NCBI RefSeq assembly: GCF_001422285.1
Contig: NZ_LMMO01000008.1
Location: 1-61,226 of the forward strand
DNA from: Frigoribacterium sp. Leaf263
GTDB taxonomy: Bacteria > Actinomycetota > Actinomycetes > Actinomycetales > Microbacteriaceae
Direction: 5' to 3'
DNA length: 61,226 bases
Shown: in pieces, positions 59,193 to 61,226 of the stretch
How positions within the stretch are numbered: the stretch's first letter is position 1
Layout of the letters: every line of letters begins with the position of its first letter
The notes under the pieces: model-generated
The model's database searches: none
Told to the model about the DNA's origin: nothing
Seen by the model: the letters and a program-made list of their open reading frames with translations, nothing else
Position numbers and translations under genes: made by a program

Positions 59193-60935
59193 ATGACCCG
59201 CCTCTACAACGAACCGAGCGACTTCGCCGACGAGATGATCGACGGCTTCGTCGCCGCCAACCAGCGCTGGGTGCGCCGGGTGCACGGCGGCGTCGTGCGC
59301 GCGACGCGCAGCACGCCCGGGCGGGTCGCGCTCGTGGTCGGCGGCGGGTCGGGCCACTACCCGGCGTTCGGCGGCCTGGTCGGCCAGGGGCTCGCCCACG
59401 GCGCCGCGCTCGGCAACCTCTTCGCGTCGCCGTCATGGCAGCAGGTGCGCTCGGTCGCCCGGTCGGCCCACTCGGGCGGCGGCGTGCTGCTGAGCTACGG
59501 CAACTACGCGGGCGACGTGCTGAACTTCGACCAGGCGCAGGCGAAGCTCATCGCCGAGGGCATCGAGACCCGCACCGTCACGGTCACCGACGACATCTCG
59601 AGCGCGTCGCTCGCCGAGAAGCACCGTCGTCGCGGCATCGCGGGCGACCTCACCGTCTTCAAGAGCGCCGCCGCGGCCTCCGACGCCGGCTATCCGCTCG
59701 ACGAGGTCGTCCGGGTGGCCGAGAAGGCGAACGAGCGCACCCGCAGCTTCGGCGTCGCCTTCTCGGGCTGCTCGCTGCCCGGGGCCGACGAGCCCCTCTT
59801 CACCGTCCCCGAGGGCCGCATGGCCGTCGGCATGGGCATCCACGGCGAGCCCGGCATCGGCGAGGCCGACGTGCCGACGGCGAACGAGCTGGCCGAGCTG
59901 TTCGTCACCTCCCTGCTGGCGGAGCTGCCCGAGGGCGTCGAGGAGGCGCGGGGCCAGCGGGTCGCGGTCCTCCTGAACGGCCTCGGCTCGGTCAAGTACG
60001 AGGAGCTCTTCGTGGTCTACGCCCGGGTCGACCAGCTGCTGCGCGACGCCGGCCTCGTCGTCGTCGAGCCCGAGGTCGGCGAGCTCGTCACCAGCTTCGA
60101 CATGGCCGGCGCCTCGCTGACCCTGTTCTGGCTCGACGACGAGCTCGAGACGTTCTGGACCGCCCCCGTCGACGCCCCCGCCTACAAGAAGGGGTCGGTC
60201 GACGCGGCCGACCGCGTCGAGGTCGGCGAGCGCGAGGCCCTCGTGGCCGAGGCCATCCCGCCGGCGTCGGCCGAGTCGCAGAGCGCCGCTCGCGTCGTCC
60301 ACGCCGCCCTCGTCGCCGTCAAGGCGACCATCGACGAGAACGCCGACGAGCTGGGGCGCATCGACGCCGTCGCGGGCGACGGCGATCACGGCATCGGCAT
60401 GCAGCGCGGGGTCACCGCCGCGGTCGCCGCCGCCGATGCGGCCCTGGCCGGTGGAGCCGGCGCCGGGACCCTCCTCGACCTGGCCGGCGACGCCTGGTCC
60501 GACCGGGCCGGCGGCACCTCCGGCGCCCTCTGGGGTTCGGCCCTCGCGAGCATCGGCGCCGCCCTGACCGACGACGCCGCGCCGACGCGGCACTCGGTGA
60601 CCGCCGGGGTCGCGGCCGCGACCGACGCGATCCTCGAGTTCGGCGCCACGGTCGGCGACAAGACCATGGTCGACGTGCTCGTGCCGTTCTCCGCCGCCCT
60701 CGGCGCGGCCGTCGACGCCGGCGACGACCTGCCGACGGCCTGGGCCGGCGCCTCGGAGGTGGCCGTCCGCGCGGCCGCCGCCACCGCCGACCTGCTGCCG
60801 AAGATGGGCCGCGCCCGACCGCACGCCGAGAAGAGCCTCGGCACGCCCGACGCGGGGGCCACCTCGCTCGGTCTCATCACCCTGACCATCGCTCGGGTGC
60901 TCGCCGAGCAGACCCCCGGCCACCGCGCCTCCTGA
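59193..60935 (+). CDS. Dihydroxyacetone/erythrulose kinase-family protein (DhaK-DhaL fusion)
   Basis: A 580-residue single-chain DAK. The DhaK part has VVGGGSGHYPAFGGLVGQG near residues 48-66 and VGMGIHGEPGIGEAD near 211-225; the His of IHGEPG binds the keto-sugar covalently. The DhaL part has DAVAGDGDHGIGMQRG near 390-405 (Mg-ATP) and GGTSGALWG. ATP-dependent phosphorylation of dihydroxyacetone or a tetrulose such as erythrulose is expected. Proximity to an RpiB-like isomerase suggests tetritol use. The last codons (GHRAS) contain a dispersed repeat copy. Confidence 0.87.
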   Translation: MTRLYNEPSDFADEMIDGFVAANQRWVRRVHGGVVRATRSTPGRVALVVGGGSGHYPAFGGLVGQGLAHGAALGNLFASPSWQQVRSVARSAHSGGGVLLSYGNYAGDVLNFDQAQAKLIAEGIETRTVTVTDDISSASLAEKHRRRGIAGDLTVFKSAAAASDAGYPLDEVVRVAEKANERTRSFGVAFSGCSLPGADEPLFTVPEGRMAVGMGIHGEPGIGEADVPTANELAELFVTSLLAELPEGVEEARGQRVAVLLNGLGSVKYEELFVVYARVDQLLRDAGLVVVEPEVGELVTSFDMAGASLTLFWLDDELETFWTAPVDAPAYKKGSVDAADRVEVGEREALVAEAIPPASAESQSAARVVHAALVAVKATIDENADELGRIDAVAGDGDHGIGMQRGVTAAVAAADAALAGGAGAGTLLDLAGDAWSDRAGGTSGALWGSALASIGAALTDDAAPTRHSVTAGVAAATDAILEFGATVGDKTMVDVLVPFSAALGAAVDAGDDLPTAWAGASEVAVRAAAATADLLPKMGRARPHAEKSLGTPDAGATSLGLITLTIARVLAEQTPGHRAS

Positions 60936-60971
60936 CCTCCCCCCGTCCCCGCTCTACGGAAAGGCACCACC

Positions 60972-61226
60972 ATGGTTGACCAGCTGCGCATCGTCGTCGG
61001 ATCGGACGACGCCGGATTCGACTACAAGGAGATCCTCAAGGCGGATCTCGCCGCGAACGACGGCGTCGCGAGCGTCGTCGACGTCGGGGTCGACGCCGAC
61101 GGCCACACCGCTTACCCGCATGTCGCGGTCGACGCGGCGCGCATGGTCGCCGACGGGAAGGCCGACCGGGCGATCCTGATCTGCGGCACCGGTCTCGGCG
61201 TCGCGATCGCGGCGAACAAGGTGCCC
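60972..61226 (+). CDS. RpiB/LacAB-family sugar-phosphate isomerase, partial
   Basis: The first 85 codons of an RpiB-fold isomerase; the gene continues beyond the window. [35 protein letters not shown] and [19 protein letters not shown] (catalytic Cys and phosphate loop) are family signatures. The family includes ribose-5-phosphate isomerase B and tetrulose-4-phosphate isomerases; the DAK neighbour favours the latter. GGAAAGG precedes the ATG. Confidence 0.85.
   Translation, partial: MVDQLRIVVGSDDAGFDYKEILKADLAANDGVASVVDVGVDADGHTAYPHVAVDAARMVADGKADRAILICGTGLGVAIAANKVP

Larger units (their letters stand above)
1036..60932. repeat. Dispersed GGAGGCGCGG (GAGGAGGCGCGGGTC) motif family
   Basis: About 37 exact 10-mers on either strand were counted by eye. 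Positions of their first base include 1036, 1059, 1983, 5530, 7866, 11213, 13221, 13242, 18978, 19135, 22055, 23133, 23314, 25426, 25856, 29543, 29564, 31959, 35555, 37732, 40248, 42532, 43159, 43718, 44247, 45541, 45898, 46776, 48692, 50450, 52581, 53836, 56036, 59089, 59116, 59942 and 60923. They occur in terminators, spacers and in-frame within genes (often read as TRASS or EEAR). Confidence 0.8.

Noticed and set aside
1-61226. rRNA, tRNA, insertion sequence or prophage genes
   Set aside because: I saw no cloverleaf with a T-loop/CCA-like end, no rRNA text, no transposase DDE motifs and no phage structural genes.

Overview
The DNA is very GC-rich with strong third-position G/C bias and frequent ATGA/GTGA stop-start overlaps. 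Gene content (LuxS/MtnN, class-E-type LAYTG wall anchor, SorC-type regulator, Nramp-like transporter, AbiEi-like proteins, DtxR/IdeR iron box) fits an aerobic actinobacterium, most probably of the family Microbacteriaceae. Genus and species cannot be fixed from sequence reading alone. The window looks chromosomal. I saw no rRNA, tRNA, CRISPR array, phage genes, transposase or plasmid replication genes.

Layout. 0.2-4.6 kb: family 2 glycosyltransferase, DUF2238/YjdF-like membrane protein, LAYTG-anchored wall protein, endonuclease/phosphatase-fold enzyme and a small membrane protein. 4.7-9.7 kb: ferric-siderophore uptake locus (SIP reductase and binding lipoprotein leftward; two FecCD permeases and an ATPase rightward) with a DtxR/IdeR box. 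9.7-13.2 kb: an SDR gene remnant, luxS-mtnN and a secreted M6 protease. 13.2-19.3 kb: KSD-repeat protein, MarR regulator with MMPL exporter, then ribB-acyltransferase-SRPBCC. 19.3-23.2 kb: four-gene ABC importer. 23.5-29.5 kb: paralogous secreted Ig-like repeat proteins, one broken by two matching 1-nt frameshifts. 29.6-37.3 kb: Nramp-like transporter, lipoprotein, nadE, hydrolase, AbiEi/DUF559-like protein, mntP, a hypothetical protein and a GntR regulator. 37.4-43.0 kb: glpD with divergent SorC regulator, DJ-1/PfpI protein and an SGNH-GAF fusion. 43.06-50.86 kb: proposed ether-lipid cluster. 50.9-51.4 kb: AbiEi remnant between two large hairpins. 51.5-61.2 kb: cysK-cysE, ABC-2 exporter with a two-component system, and a GntR/MFS/DAK/RpiB sugar-alcohol cluster cut by the window end.

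The most interesting region is 43056-50857. Two divergent, translationally coupled operons encode a fatty acyl reductase-HAD fusion (fatty alcohol supply), an SDR, a PlsC-type acyltransferase, an alkyl-DHAP-synthase-like FAD enzyme and two ferritin-like proteins. One ferritin-like protein has a complete six-residue diiron ligand set; its paralogue has lost three of the six. Together they read as an aerobic ether-phospholipid (possibly plasmalogen) pathway, in which the ferritin pair could introduce the vinyl-ether double bond. GlpD and the DAK kinase elsewhere in the window produce DHAP or related phosphates, so the precursor chemistry is nearby.

A second unusual feature is a dispersed 10-mer, GGAGGCGCGG (often extended to GAGGAGGCGCGGGTC). 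I counted about 37 exact copies on both strands by eye. It forms perfect inverted pairs in intergenic terminators and also lies inside reading frames, mostly in linkers and C-terminal tails.
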